Positions 10,389 to 22,263 of a DNA stretch of 64,000 nt are shown here, in pieces. Source of the stretch: Mastigias papua (Eukaryota > Cnidaria > Scyphozoa > Rhizostomeae > Mastigiidae). Under the pieces are notes generated by a model. That model ran no database searches, was not told the origin of the DNA, and was given only the letters and a program-made list of their open reading frames with translations. Location of the stretch: the NCBI GenBank assembly GCA_964019165.1, contig OZ025267.1, positions 11,780,889-11,844,888 on the forward strand, written 5' to 3'. A program made the translations under genes and the position numbers. Position 1 is the stretch's first letter; every line of letters begins with the position of its first letter.

Positions 10389-13300
10389 TTTGAGTAGGAA
10401 ACATTAGCTAAACTTCTGGCATCGATGGAACCATAGATGTAAAAGACGTTAAGTGTATGAGATTGACGCACTTCCACTCAATTTCACTCATACAACAGTA
10501 TATGCACATATTGGCATTGCTTGTGATGGGCCTAAAATACGTATGTGTGCAAGGTCTGACAATACAGCAATGACGACAGATCTGATGGTCATATGATATT
10601 ATAAATGCTAGATTCACTGCAGGAATATGCTTAGATTATGTTTTGGAGCTATTACACACGTACTTATAGTGATTCTAGGCCTTGCATAGTATTGTCAGTT
10701 TTGCGACATGTAAAGCACTTTAAAGCTTTATATAGTGTAAAAACAGAGACTAAGGCTAATTTGAGTAGGAAACATTAGCTAAACTGCTGGCATCGATGTA
10801 ACCATAGATGTAAAAGACGTTAAGTGTATGAGATTGACGCACTTCCACTCAATTTCACTCATACAACAGTATATGCACATATTGGCATTGCTTGTGATGG
10901 GCCTAAAATACGTATATGTTCAATGTCTGACAATACAGCAATGACGACAGAACTGATGGTCATATGATATTATAAATGCTAGATTCACTGCAGGAATATG
11001 CTTAGATTATGTTTTGGAGCTATTACACACGTACTTATAGTGATTGTAGGCCTTGCATAGTATTGTCAGTTTTGCGACATGTAAAGCACTTTAAAGCTGT
11101 ATATAGTGTAAAAACAGAGACTAAGGCTAATTTGAGTAGGAAACATTAGCTAAACTTCTGGCATCGATGGAACCATAGATGTAAAAGACGTTAAGTGTAT
11201 GAGATTGACGCACTTCCACTCAATTTCACTCATACAACAGTATATGCACATATTGGCATTGCGTGTGATGGGCCTAAAATACGTATGTGTGCAAGGTCTG
11301 ACAATACAGCAATGACGACAGATCTGATGGTCATATGATATTATAAATGCTAGATTCACTGCGGGAATATGCTTAGATTATGTTTTGGAGCTATTACACA
11401 CGTACTTATAGTGATTGTAGGCCTTGCATAGTATTGTCAGTTTTGCGACATGTAAAGCACTTTAAAGCTGTATATAGTGTAAAAACAGAGACTAAGGCTA
11501 ATTTGAGTAGGAAACATTAGCTAAACTGCTGGCATCGATGTAACCATAGATGTAAAAGACGTTAAGTGTATGAGATTGACGCACTTCCACTCAATTTCAC
11601 TCATACAACAGTATATGCACATATTGGCATTGCTTGTGATGGGCCTAAAATACTTATGTGTGCAAGGTCTGACAATACAGCAATGACGACAGATCTGATG
11701 GTCATATGATATTATAAATGCTAGATTCAGTGCAGGAATATGCTTAGATTATGTTTTGGAGCTATTACACACGTACTTATAGTGATTGTAGGCCGTGCAT
11801 AGTATTGTCAGTTTTGCGACATGTAAAGCACTTTAAAGCTGTATATAGTGTAAAAAAAGAGACTAAGGCTAATTTGAGTAGGAAACATTAGCTAAACTTC
11901 TGGCATCGATGGAACCATAGATGTAAAAGACGTTAAGTGTATGAGATTGACGCACTTCCACTCAATTTCACTCATACAACAGTATATGCACATATTGGCA
12001 TTGCTTGTGATGGGCCTAAAATACGTATGTGTGCAAGGTCTGACAATACAGCAATGACGACAGACCTGATGGTCATATGATATTATAAATGCTAGATTCA
12101 CTGCAGGAATATGCTTAGATTATGTTTTGGAGCTATTACACACGTACTTATAGTGATTGTAGGCCTTGCATAGTATTGTCAGTTTTGCGACATGTAAAGC
12201 ACTTTAAAGCTGTATATAGTGTAAAAACAGAGACTAAGGCTAATTTAAGTAGGAAACATTAGCTAAACTACTGGCATCGATGTAACCATAGATGTAAAAG
12301 ACGTTAAGTGTATGAGATTGACGCATTTCCACTCAATTTCACTCATACAACAGTATATGCACATATTGGCATTGCTTGTGATGGGCCTAAACTACGTATG
12401 TGTGCAAGGTCTGACAATACAGCAATGACGACATATCTGATGGTCATATGATATTATAAATGCTAGATTCACTGCAGGAATATGCTTAGATTATGTTTTG
12501 GAGCTATTACACACGTACTTATAGTGATTGTAGGCCTTGCATAGTATTGTCAGTTTTGCGACATGTAAAGCACTTTAAAGCTGTATATAGTGTAAAAACA
12601 GAGACTAAGGCTAATTTGAGTAGGAAACATTAGCTAAACTTCTGGCATCGATGGAACCATAGATGTAAAAGACGTCAAGTGTATGAGATTGACGCACTTC
12701 CACTCAATTTCACTCATACAACAGTATATGCACATATTGGCATTGCTTGTGATGGGCCTAAAATACGTATGTGTGCAAGGTCTGACAATACAGCAATGAC
12801 GACAGATCTGATGGTCATATGATATTATAAATGCTAGATTCACTGCGGGAATATGCTTAGATTATGTTTTGGAGCTATTACACACGTACTTATAGTGATT
12901 GTAGGCCTTGCATAGTATTGTCAGTTTTGCGACATGTAAAGCACTTTAAAGCTGTATATAGTGTAAAAACAGAGACTAAGGCTAATTTGAGTAGGAAACA
13001 TTAGCTAAACTGCTGGCATCGATGTAACCATAGATGTAAAAGACGTTAAGTGTATGAGATTGACGCACTTCCACTCAATTTCACTCATACAACAGTATAT
13101 GCACATATTGGCATTGCTTGTGATGGGCCTAAAATACGTATGTGTGCAAGGTCTGACAATACAGCAATGACGACAGATCTGATGGTCATATGATATTATA
13201 AATGCTAGATTCACTGCAGGAATATGCTTAGATTATGTTTTGGAGCTATTACACACGTACTTATAGTGATTGTAGGCCTTGCATAGTATTGTCAGTTTTG

Positions 13301-14469
13301 CGACATGTAAAGCACTTTAAAGCTGTATATAGTGTAAAAACAGAGACTAAGGCTAATTTGAGTAGGAAACATTAGCTAAACTTCTGGCATCGATGGAACC
13401 ATAGATGTAAAAGACGTCAAGTGTATGAGATTGACGCACTTCCACTCAATTTCACTCATACAACAGTATATGCACATATTGGCATTGCTTGTGATGGGCC
13501 TAAAATACGTATGTGTGCAAGGTCTGACAATACAGCAATGACGACAGATCTGATGGTCATATGATATTATAAATGCTAGATTCACTGCGGGAATATGCTT
13601 AGATTATGTTTTGGAGCTATTACACACGTACTTATAGTGATTGTAGGCCTTGCATAGTATTGTCAGTTTTGCGACATGTAAAGCACTTTAAAGCTGTATA
13701 TAGTGTAAAAACAGAGACTAAGGCTAATTTGAGTAGGAAACATTAGCTAAACTGCTGGCATCGATGTAACCATAGATGTAAAAGACGTTAAGTGTATGAG
13801 ATTGACGCACTTCCACTCAATTTCACTCATACAACAGTATATGCACATATTGGCATTGCTTGTGATGGGCCTAAAATACGTATGTGTGCAAGGTCTGACA
13901 ATACAGCAATGACGACAGATCTGATGGTCATATGATATTATAAATGCTAGATTCACTGCAGGAATATGCTTAGATTATGTTTTGGAGCTATTACACACGT
14001 ACTTATAGTGATTGTAGGCCTTGCATAGTATTGTCAGTTTTGCGACATGTAAAGCACTTTAAAGCTGTATATAGTGTAAAAAAAGAGACTAAGGCTAATT
14101 TGAGTAGGAAACATTAGCTAAACTTCTGGCATCGATGGAACCATAGATGTAAAAGACGTTAAGTGTATGAGATTGACGCACTTCCACTCAATTTCACTCA
14201 TACAACAGTATATGCACATATTGGCATTGCTTGTGATGGGCCTAAAATACGTATGTGTGCAAGGTCTGACAATACAGCAATGACGACAGATCTGATGGTC
14301 ATATGATATTATAAATGCTAGATTCACTGCGGGAATATGCTTAGATTATGTTTTGGAGCTATTACACACGTACTTATAGTGATTGTAGGCCTTGCATAGT
14401 ATTGTCAGTTTTGCGACATGTAAAGCACTTTAAAGCTGTATATAGTGTAAAAACAGAGACTAAGGCTAA
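10389..14469 (+). repeat. Dimeric HOR region, 742-bp alternation (M29-M39)
   Basis: Monomers alternate between an F-like form (aacttctggcatcgatgg) at 10389, 11131, 11873, 12615, 13357 and 14099 and a gctg form (aactgctgg) at 10760, 11502, 12986 and 13728. The exception is M34 (12244-12614), which has tttaagtagg and ctactgg. The units 12615-13356 and 13357-14098 are nearly identical. Both have gacgtcaag and cactgcggg in the first monomer and differ at the end (aaaaacagag against aaaaaaagag). Confidence 0.85.
11502..12614 (+). repeat. Three-monomer segment duplicated at 15955, first copy
   Basis: M32-M34 share a run of otherwise rare variants with 15955-17067 at an offset of 4453 bp (12 monomers plus one inserted base): aaaatacttatg, agattcagtgc, ggccgtgcatagtattg, gacagacctg, tttaagtagg, gacgcatttcc and aaactacg. 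One difference seen: gacatatctg at about 12430 against gacagatctg at about 16883. Confidence 0.85.
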
Positions 14470-15583
14470 TTTGAGTAGGAAACATTAGCTAAACTGCTGG
14501 CATCGATGTAACCATAGATGTAAAAGACGTCAAGTGTATGAGATTGACGCACTTCCACTCAATTTTACTCATACAACAGTATATGCACATATTGGCATTG
14601 CTTGTGATGGGCCTAAAATACGTATGTGTGCAAGGTCTGACAATACAGCAATGACGACAGATCTGATAGTCATATGATATTATAAATGCTAGATTTACTG
14701 CAGGAATATGCTTAGATTATGTTTTGGAGCTATTACACACGTACTTATAGTGATTGTAGGCCTTGCATAGTATTGTCAGTTTTGCGACATGTAAAGCACT
14801 TTAAAGCTGTATATAGTGTAAAAACAGAGACTAAGGCTAATTTGAGTAGGAAACATTAGCTAAACTACTGGCATCGATGTAACCATAGATGTCAAAGACG
14901 TTAAGTGTATGAGATTGACGCACTTCCACTCAATTTCACTCATACAACAGTATATGCACATATTGGCATTGCTTGTGATGGGCCTAAAATACGTATGTGT
15001 GCAAGGTCTGACAATACAGCAATGACGACAGATCTGATGGTCATATGATATTATAAATGCTAGATTCACTGCAGGAATATGCTTAGATTATGTTTTGGAG
15101 CTATTACACACGTACTTATAGTGATTGTAGGCCTTGCATAGTATTGTCAGTTTTGCGACATGTAAAGCACTTTAAAGCTGTATGCAGTGTAAAAACAGAG
15201 ACTAAGGCTAATTTGAGTAGGAAACATTAGCTAAACTACTGGCATCGATGTAAACCATAGATGTAAAAGACGTTAAGTGTACGAGATTGACGCACTTCCA
15301 CTCAATTTCACTCATACAACAGTATATGCACATATTGGCATTGTTTGTGATGGGCCTAAAATACGTATGTTTGCAAGGTCTGACAATACAGCAATGACGA
15401 CAGATCTGATGGTCATATGATATTATAAATGCTAGATTCACTGCAGGAATATGCTTAGATTATGTTTTGGAGCTATTACACACGTACTTATAGTGCTTGT
15501 AGGCCTTGCATAGTATTGTCAGTTTTGCGACATGTAAAGCACTTTAAAGCTGTATATAGTGTAAAAACAGAGACTTAAGCTAA
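13728..15583 (+). repeat. Insertion-bearing seven-monomer family, truncated first copy (M38-M42)
   Basis: The order is gctg (A7 tail), F-like with cactgcggg, gctg/D (gacgtcaag, gatagtc, gatttactg), gatgtcaaagacg, then a 372-bp monomer. It matches 17439-19294 at an offset of 3711 bp (ten monomers plus one base). The copy breaks down in the next monomer, M43, which is a chimera. Confidence 0.85.
15212..15583 (+). repeat. 372-bp monomer M42 with 1-bp insertion (first of four)
   Basis: An extra A lies in the run at 15252-15254 (gatgtaaaccatag instead of gatgtaaccatag). Linked variants are gtgtacgag, gtttgtgatggg, atgtttgcaagg and tagtgcttg. The same insertion and linked variants occur at 18963, 21190 and 23788, so a single event was copied with the HOR. 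Confidence 0.93.
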
Positions 15584-15954
15584 GTTGAGTAGGAACCATT
15601 AGCTAAACTACTGGCATCGGTGTAACCATAGACGTAAAAGACGTTTAGCAGATGAGATTGACGCACTACCACTCAATTTTACTCATACAACAGTATATGC
15701 ACATATTGGCATTGCTTGTGATGGGCCTTAAATAAGTATGTGTGCAAGGTCTGACAATACAGCAATGACGACAGATCTGATGGTCATATGATATTATAAA
15801 TGCTAGATTCACTGCGGGAATATGCTTAGATTATGTTTTGGAGCTATTACACACGTACTTATAGTGATTGTAGGCCTTGCATAGTATTGTCAGTTTTGCG
15901 ACATGTAAAGCACTTTAAAGCTGTATATAGTGTAAAAACAGAGACTAAGGCTAA
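15584..15954 (+). repeat. Three-part chimeric monomer M43
   Basis: The head (aagttgagtaggaaccatt) is that of the gatgtttaag monomer seen at 19295. From catcggtgtaacc it is B type (gacgtaaaag, gtttagcagatgag, cactacc, gggccttaaataag). From about 15745 (gcaaggtctg, cactgcggg) it is like the tail of M31. The first switch removes one whole monomer relative to the later units. The second joins the family to a duplicated piece of the dimeric region. Confidence 0.78.
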
Positions 15955-17067
15955 TTTGAGTAGGAAACATTAGCTAAACTGCTGGCATCGATGTAACCAT
16001 AGATGTAAAAGACGTTAAGTGTATGAGATTGACGCACTTCCACTCAATTTCACTCATACAACAGTATATGCACATATTGGCATTGCTTGTGATGGGCCTA
16101 AAATACTTATGTGTGCAAGGTCTGACAATACAGCAATGACGACAGATCTGATGGTCATATGATATTATAAATGCTAGATTCAGTGCAGGAATATGCTTAG
16201 ATTATGTTTTGGAGCTATTACACACGTACTTATAGTGATTGTAGGCCGTGCATAGTATTGTCAGTTTTGCGACATGTAAAGCACTTTAAAGCTGTATATA
16301 GTGTAAAAAAAGAGACTAAGGCTAATTTGAGTAGGAAACATTAGCTAAACTTCTGGCATCGATGGAACCATAGATGTAAAAGACGTTAAGTGTATGAGAT
16401 TGACGCACTTCCACTCAATTTCACTCATACAACAGTATATGCACATATTGGCATTGCTTGTGATGGGCCTAAAATACGTATGTGTGCAAGGTCTGACAAT
16501 ACAGCAATGACGACAGACCTGATGGTCATATGATATTATAAATGCTAGATTCACTGCAGGAATATGCTTAGATTATGTTTTGGAGCTATTACACACGTAC
16601 TTATAGTGATTGTAGGCCTTGCATAGTATTGTCAGTTTTGCGACATGTAAAGCACTTTAAAGCTGTATATAGTGTAAAAACAGAGACTAAGGCTAATTTA
16701 AGTAGGAAACATTAGCTAAACTACTGGCATCGATGTAACCATAGATGTAAAAGACGTTAAGTGTATGAGATTGACGCATTTCCACTCAATTTCACTCATA
16801 CAACAGTATATGCACATATTGGCATTGCTTGTGATGGGCCTAAACTACGTATGTGTGCAAGGTCTGACAATACAGCAATGACGACAGATCTGATGGTCAT
16901 ATGATATTATAAATGCTAGATTCACTGCAGGAATATGCTTAGATTATGTTTTGGAGCTATTACACACGTACTTATAGTGATTGTAGGCCTTGCATAGTAT
17001 TGTCAGTTTTGCGACATGTAAAGCACTTTAAAGCTGTATATAGTGTAAAAACAGAGACTAAGGCTAA
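15955..17067 (+). repeat. Three-monomer segment duplicated from 11502, second copy
   Basis: M44-M46 repeat M32-M34 with the same rare variants (aaaatacttatg, agattcagtgc, gacagacctg, tttaagtagg, aaactacg). The match reaches back into M43 to about 15745, corresponding to M31. It lies between two copies of the insertion-bearing family, which shows that blocks of different HOR type have been brought together. Confidence 0.85.
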
Positions 17068-17438
17068 TTTGAGTAGGAAACATTAGCTAAACTTCTGGCA
17101 TCGATGTAACCATAGATGTAAAAGACGTTAAGTGTATGAGATTGACGCACTTCCACTCAATTTCACTCATACAACAGTATATGCACATATTGGCATTGCT
17201 TGTGATGGGCCTAAAATACGTATGTGTGCAAGGTCTGACAATACAGCAATGACGACAGATCTGATGGTCATATGATATTATAAATGCTAGATTCACTGCG
17301 GGAATATGCTTAGATTATGTTTTGGAGCTATTACACACGTACTTATAGTGATTGTAGGCCTTGCATAGTATTGTCAGTTTTGCGACATGTAAAGCACTTT
17401 AAAGCTGTATATAGTGTAAAAACAGAGACTAAGGCTAA
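17068..17438 (+). repeat. Linking monomer M47
   Basis: It has the aacttctgg head but gatgtaacc in place of gatggaacc, gacgttaag, and cactgcggg. It corresponds by position to M35 at 12615 but has lost two of that copy's variants, which suggests exchange or conversion with a neighbour. Confidence 0.7.
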
Positions 17439-20036
17439 TTTGAGTAGGAAACATTAGCTAAACTGCTGGCATCGATGTAACCATAGATGTAAAAGACGTT
17501 AAGTGTATGAGATTGACGCACTTCCACTCAATTTCACTCATACAACAGTATATGCACATATTGGCATTGCTTGTGATGGGCCTAAAATACGTATGTGTGC
17601 AAGGTCTGACAATACAGCAATGACGACAGATCTGATGGTCATATGATATTATAAATGCTAGATTCACTGCAGGAATATGCTTAGATTATGTTTTGGAGCT
17701 ATTACACACGTACTTATAGTGATTGTAGGCCTTGCATAGTATTGTCAGTTTTGCGACATGTAAAGCACTTTAAAGCTGTATATAGTGTAAAAAAAGAGAC
17801 TAAGGCTAATTTGAGTAGGAAACATTAGCTAAACTTCTGGCATCGATGGAACCATAGATGTAAAAGACGTTAAGTGTATGAGATTGACGCACTTCCACTC
17901 AATTTCACTCATACAACAGTATATGCACATATTGGCATTGCTTGTGATGGGCCTAAAATACGTATGTGTGCAAGGTCTGACAATACAGCAATGACGACAG
18001 ATCTGATGGTCATATGATATTATAAATGCTAGATTCACTGCGGGAATATGCTTAGATTATGTTTTGGAGCTATTACACACGTACTTATAGTGATTGTAGG
18101 CCTTGCATAGTATTGTCAGTTTTGCGACATGTAAAGCACTTTAAAGCTGTATATAGTGTAAAAACAGAGACTAAGGCTAAGTTGAGTAGGAAACATTAGC
18201 TAAACTGCTGGCATCGATGTAACCATAGATGTAAAAGACGTCAAGTGTATGAGATTGACGCACTTCCACTCAATTTTACTCATACAACAGTATATGCACA
18301 TATTGGCATTGCTTGTGATGGGCCTAAAATACGTATGTGTGCAAGGTCTGACAATACAGCAATGACGACAGATCTGATAGTCATATGATATTATAAATGC
18401 TAGATTTACTGCAGGAATATGCTTAGATTATGTTTTGGAGCTATTACACACGTACTTATAGTGATTGTAGGCCTTGCATAGTATTGTCAGTTTTGCGACA
18501 TGTAAAGCACTTTAAAGCTGTATATAGTGTAAAAACAGAGACTAAGGCTAATTTGAGTAGGAAACATTAGCTAAACTACTGGCATCGATGTAACCATAGA
18601 TGTCAAAGACGTTAAGTGTATGAGATTGACGCACTTCCACTCAATTTCACTCATACAACAGTATATGCACATATTGGCATTGCTTGTGATGGGCCTAAAA
18701 TACGTATGTGTGCAAGGTCTGACAATACAGCAATGACGACAGATCTGATGGTCATATGATATTATAAATGCTAGATTGACTGCAGGAATATGCTTAGATT
18801 ATGTTTTGGAGCTATTACACACGTACTTATAGTGATTGTAGGCCTTGCATAGTATTGTCAGTTTTGCGACATGTAAAGCACTTTAAAGCTGTATGCAGTG
18901 TAAAAACAGAGACTAAGGCTAATTTGAGTAGGAAACATTAGCTAAACTACTGGCATCGATGTAAACCATAGATGTAAAAGACGTTAAGTGTACGAGATTG
19001 ACGCACTTCCACTCAATTTCACTCACACAACAGTATATGCACATATTGGCATTGTTTGTGATGGGCCTAAAATACGTATGTTTGAAAGGTCTGACAATAC
19101 AGCAATGACGACAGATCTGATGGTCATATGATATTATAAATGCTAGATTCACTGCAGGAATATGCTTAGATTATGTTTTGGAGCTATTACACACGTACTT
19201 ATAGTGCTTGTAGGCCTTGCATAGTATTGTCAGTTTTGCGACATGTAAAGCACTTTAAAGCTGTATATAGTGTAAAAAGAGAGACTTAAGCTAAGTTGAG
19301 TAGGAACCATTAGCTAAACTACTGGCATCGATGTAACCATAGATGTTTAAGACGTTAAGTGTATGAGATTGACGCACTTCCACTCAATTTCACTCATACA
19401 ACAGTATATGCACATATTGGCATTGCTTGTGATGGGCCTAAACTACGTATGTGTGCAATGTCTGACAATACAGCAATGACGACAGAACTAAAGGTCATAT
19501 GATATTATAAATGCTAGATTCACTGCAGGAATATGCTTAGATTATGTTTTGGAGCTATTACAGGCGTACTTATAGTGATTGTAGGCCTTGCATAGTAATG
19601 TCAGTTTTGCGACATGTAAAGCACTTTAAAGCTGTATATAGTATAAAAACAGAGACTAAGGCTAAGTTTAATTGGAAACATTAGCTAAACTACTGGCATC
19701 GGTGTAACCATAGACGTAAAAGACGTTTAGCAGATGAGATTGACGCACTACCACTCAATTTTACTCATACAACAGTATATGCACATATTGGCATTGCTTG
19801 TGATGGGCCTTAAATAAGTATGTGTGCAATGTCTGACAATACAGCAATGACGACAGAACTAAAGGTCATATGATATTATAAATGCTAGATTCACTGCAGG
19901 AATATGCTTAGATTATGTTTTGGAGCTATTACACACGTACTTATAGTGATTGTAGGCCTTGCATAGTATTGTCAGTTTTGCGACATGTAAAGCACTTTAA
20001 AGCTGTATATAGTGTAAAAAAAGAGACTAAGGCTAA
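17439..20036 (+). repeat. Insertion-bearing seven-monomer family, second copy (M48-M54)
   Basis: 2598 bp (7 x 371 + 1). The order is gctg with A7 tail, F-like with cactgcggg, gctg/D, gatgtcaaagacg, 372-bp insertion monomer (18923-19294), gatgtttaag, B (19666-20036). The final B monomer ends with the A7 tail of a gctg monomer, so it is a fusion that removed the next unit's first monomer. Private changes relative to the following copy include atgtttgaaagg near 19085 and aaaaagagag near 19277. Confidence 0.87.
18923..19294 (+). repeat. 372-bp monomer M52 with 1-bp insertion (second)
   Basis: An extra A in the run starting at 18963, with the linked gtgtacgag, cactcacacaac and tagtgcttg variants. 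It is the same lineage as M42. Confidence 0.93.
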
Positions 20037-22263
20037 TTTGAGTAGGAAACATTAGCTAAACTTCTGGCATCGATGGAACCATAGATGTAAAAGACGTTAA
20101 GTGTATGAGATTGACGCACTTCCACTCAATTTCACTCATACAACAGTATATGCACATATTGGCATTGCTTGTGATGGGCCTAAAATACGTATGTGTGCAA
20201 GGTCTGACAATACAGCAATGACGACAGATCTGATGGTCATATGATATTATAAATGCTAGATTCACTGCGGGAATATGCTTAGATTATGTTTTGGAGCTAT
20301 TACACACGTACTTATAGTGATTGTAGGCCTTGCATAGTATTGTCAGTTTTGCGACATGTAAAGCACTTTAAAGCTGTATATAGTGTAAAAACAGAGACTA
20401 AGGCTAAGTTGAGTAGGAAACATTAGCTAAACTGCTGGCATCGATGTAACCATAGATGTAAAAGACGTCAAGTGTATGAGATTGACGCACTTCCACTCAA
20501 TTTTACTCATACAACAGTATATGCACATATTGGCATTGCTTGTGATGGGCCTAAAATACGTATGTGTGCAAGGTCTGACAATACAGCAATGACGACAGAT
20601 CTGATAGTCATATGATATTATAAATGCTAGATTTACTGCAGGAATATGCTTAGATTATGTTTTGGAGCTATTACACACGTACTTATAGTGATTGTAGGCC
20701 TTGCATAGTATTGTCAGTTTTGCGACATGTAAAGCACTTTAAAGCTGTATATAGTGTAAAAACAGAGACTAAGGCTAATTTGAGTAGGAAACATTAGCTA
20801 AACTACTGGCATCGATGTAACCATAGATGTCAAAGACGTTAAGTGTATGAGATTGACGCACTTCCACTCAATTTCACTCATACAACAGTATATGCACATA
20901 TTGGCATTGCTTGTGATGGGCCTAAAATACGTATGTGTGCAAGGTCTGACAATACAGCAATGACGACAGATCTGATGGTCATATGATATTATAAATGCTA
21001 GATTGACTGCAGGAATATGCTTAGATTATGTTTTGGAGCTATTACACACGTACTTATAGTGATTGTAGGCCTTGCATAGTATTGTCAGTTTTGCGACATG
21101 TAAAGCACTTTAAAGCTGTATGCAGTGTAAAAACAGAGACTAAGGCTAATTTGAGTAGGAAACATTAGCTAAACTACTGGCATCGATGTAAACCATAGAT
21201 GTAAAAGACGTTAAGTGTACGAGATTGACGCACTTCCACTCAATTTCACTCACACAACAGTATATGCACATATTGGCATTGTTTGTGATGGGCCTAAAAT
21301 ACGTATGTTTGCAAGGTCTGACAATACAGCAATGACGACAGATCTGATGGTCATATGATATTATAAATGCTAGATTCACTGCAGGAATATGCTTAGATTA
21401 TGTTTTGGAGCTATTACACACGTACTTATAGTGCTTGTAGGCCTTGCATAGTATTGTCAGTTTTGCGACATGTAAAGCACTTTAAAGCTGTATATAGTGT
21501 AAAAACAGAGACTTAAGCTAAGTTGAGTAGGAACCATTAGCTAAACTACTGGCATCGATGTAACCATAGATGTTTAAGACGTTAAGTGTATGAGATTGAC
21601 GCACTTCCACTCAATTTCACTCATACAACAGTATATGCACATATTGGCATTGCTTGTGATGGGCCTAAACTACGTATGTGTGCAATGTCTGACAATACAG
21701 CAATGACGACAGAACTAAAGGTCATATGATATTATAAATGCTAGATTCACTGCAGGAATATGCTTAGATTATGTTTTGGAGCTATTACAGGCGTACTTAT
21801 AGTGATTGTAGGCCTTGCATAGTAATGTCAGTTTTGCGACATGTAAAGCACTTTAAAGCTGTATATAGTATAAAAACAGAGACTAAGGCTAAGTTTAATT
21901 GGAAACATTAGCTAAACTACTGGCATCGGTGTAACCATAGACGTAAAAGACGTTTAGCAGATGAGATTGACGCACTACCACTCAATTTTACTCATACAAC
22001 AGTATATGCACATATTGGCATTGCTTGTGATGGGCCTTAAATAAGTATGTGTGCAATGTCTGACAATACAGCAATGACGACAGAACTAAAGGTCATATGA
22101 TATTATAAATGCTAGATTCACTGCAGGAATATGCTTAGATTATGTTTTGGAGCTATTACACACGTACTTATAGTGATTGTAGGCCTTGCATAGTATTGTC
22201 AGTTTTGCGACATGTAAAGCACTTTAAAGCTGTATATAGTGTAAAAACAGAGACTAAGGCTAA
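20037..22263 (+). repeat. Insertion-bearing family, third copy lacking the first monomer (M55-M60)
   Basis: 2227 bp (6 x 371 + 1). The order is F-like, gctg/D, gatgtcaaagacg, insertion monomer, gatgtttaag, B. It matches 17810-20036 almost base for base. The gctg monomer that opens the other copies is absent because it was fused into M54. M60 (21893-22263) is a complete B monomer with a normal gtaaaaacagag tail. Confidence 0.87.
21150..21521 (+). repeat. 372-bp monomer M58 with 1-bp insertion (third)
   Basis: An extra A in the run 21190-21192, with gtgtacgag, cactcacacaac and atgtttgcaagg. It differs from M52 by the C in gcaagg and by aaaaacagag. Confidence 0.93.
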
